From an uncultured Oscillibacter sp. (GTDB taxonomy: Bacteria > Bacillota > Clostridia > Oscillospirales > Oscillospiraceae), in assembly GCA_905233795.1 (NCBI GenBank), contig CAJOFP010000142.1, forward strand, positions 1 through 5,361: DNA of 5,361 nt. Direction: 5' to 3'. Within the stretch, counting starts at the first letter, position 1, and each line of letters begins with the position of its first letter. Shown here in pieces: positions 4,793 to 5,361 of the stretch. The notes beneath the pieces are model-generated. The model saw only the letters and a list, made by a program, of their open reading frames with translations, had not been told where the DNA came from and made no database searches. The position numbers and the translations under genes were made by a program.

Positions 4793-5361
4793 ATGAAAGG
4801 CTTGGTACTGGAATTAAAAAACGGTTTCGCCGCCGTCTTATGTGAAAACGGCGCGGTGATGAAAATTCAGCGCGATTGTCAGGTCGGCGATACGATTGAA
4901 CTGGAAAACAATGAAATTGAACAAATGAAAATGGAAGCGGCGTTTGAAATGGGGAGGCCAACGGAGCAACCGCCCGCCTTATCTATTATCAGCCGTTCTC
5001 TGGAAAAAATCAAACGGCGTTTCCAACCGGAACCTGCGGCGCCCGATCCCGCCGCGCAAGATAATTCTCCAGAAAATACTCCAGAAGGTTATCAAGAAGA
5101 TTATCAAGAAGATTATCAGGAAGATTATCAGGAAGATTATCAAGAAAGTTCTCAAGAAAACGATCAGGCGGAGATTTCGCCGGACGAATCGCCTGTCATC
5201 GCGCAAAATCCGGAAACGGAGAATCCGCCGCGAACGGAAATTTTATTCGATACGCCTGTAAGCGCGCAAGATTATAATCAAGAAAATAACCCGGAAAATG
5301 AGCAAGACAGTTATTTTGAAAATAATACTCAAGATAATCGTCAATCTGGAGTCTCACTGGA
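4793..5361 (+). CDS. rsgI: RsgI-like anti-sigma-I factor, 3' end beyond window
   Basis: Partner expected to bind and silence SigI. Residues 1 to about 55 match the RsgI N-terminal domain: MKGLVLELKNGFAAVLCENG, then VMKIQ and CQVGDTIEL. ATG at 4793 follows AGGAAGG (4775-4781) lying inside sigI, 11 bases away; the genes are 6 bases apart and cotranscribed. The frame stays open to the window end (189 complete codons). A short basic amphipathic stretch (LEKIKRRF, about 72-79) follows the domain, then a strongly acidic Q/E/N/D/P-rich tail with tetrapeptide periodicity (NSPE, NTPE, GYQE, four DYQE, SSQE; 91-122) and further EN/QD-rich sequence to 189. Standard RsgI proteins have a membrane helix soon after the N-terminal domain; none is visible here. 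Either the helix comes later, after an unusually long cytoplasmic linker, or the protein is soluble. Its sensing domain, if any, is not in view. Confidence 0.85.
   Translation, partial: MKGLVLELKNGFAAVLCENGAVMKIQRDCQVGDTIELENNEIEQMKMEAAFEMGRPTEQPPALSIISRSLEKIKRRFQPEPAAPDPAAQDNSPENTPEGYQEDYQEDYQEDYQEDYQESSQENDQAEISPDESPVIAQNPETENPPRTEILFDTPVSAQDYNQENNPENEQDSYFENNTQDNRQSGVSL
5087..5158 (+). repeat. 12-bp tandem repeat coding for DYQE units in the RsgI-like protein
   Basis: Five head-to-tail 12-base units (GRTTATCARGAA) run from 5087 to 5146, followed by a decayed sixth, AGTTCTCAAGAA. Only the first base triplet and the CAA/CAG codon vary. Two related PE-ending tetrapeptide units (5063-5086) precede them. 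Because the unit is four codons, copy-number change would lengthen or shorten the acidic tail without breaking the frame. Confidence 0.9.

Noticed and set aside
4979..5206. A minus-strand frame predicting a hydrophobic LIIFLIIF membrane-like segment
   Set aside because: Antisense translation of the DYQE repeat yields this pattern automatically. No independent ribosome binding site or promoter was seen, so it is treated as a shadow.
4944..5261. A 105-codon + strand frame with a repeating KKIIRKII pattern
   Set aside because: It is the alternate reading of the 12-base repeat inside the RsgI-like gene; the periodic basic/hydrophobic pattern comes from the repeat, and there is no conserved start signal.

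Overview
The window looks like chromosomal DNA of a member of the Bacillota (Firmicutes), probably an anaerobic clostridial or Negativicutes-type lineage. The evidence is a sigma-I (SigI)/RsgI-type gene pair, a Firmicutes-like UvrB, a clostridial-type large serine recombinase, strong AGGAGG-like ribosome binding sites, and moderate-GC genes (many gcg/gcc/cgc codons) separated by very A+T-rich spacers. The genus cannot be fixed from the sequence. All genes with good support are on the + strand.

Layout. (1) 1-1857: uvrB, cut at its 5' end by the window edge, ending in a clear intrinsic terminator (1893-1930). Its core ATPase and damage-binding motifs are intact, but two blocks that are nearly invariant in UvrB proteins are cleanly absent in frame. 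(2) 1975-3474: a full-length large serine recombinase with all catalytic residues, a zinc ribbon and a C-terminal coiled coil. A two-codon ORF overlaps its start. (3) 3475-4069: about 600 bases without a convincing intact gene. This stretch holds a short coding-like island on the - strand (likely a gene remnant), a strong hairpin (3726-3764), a bent A-tract region (about 3771-3900), a candidate sigma-I promoter, a strong extended -10 sigma-A promoter, and an inverted repeat able to cover the ribosome binding site of the next gene. (4) 4070-4786: sigI. (5) 4793 to the window end: a partial rsgI-like anti-sigma gene, in a two-gene operon with sigI. It carries an acidic, repeat-rich, probably disordered tail and shows no membrane segment in the 189 residues visible.

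How the parts work together. UvrB acts in nucleotide excision repair. The serine recombinase is a mobile-element or DNA-rearrangement enzyme with no visible cargo. sigI-rsgI forms a sense-and-respond unit: the RsgI N-terminal domain is expected to hold sigma-I inactive until a signal arrives. The upstream region appears built for basal sigma-A transcription plus sigma-I self-activation, with a possible translational brake on the longer self-activated transcript only. The observations most worth checking are the unusual UvrB, the atypical RsgI-like protein, and the two-promoter/hairpin arrangement before sigI. I saw no tRNA, rRNA or CRISPR array.
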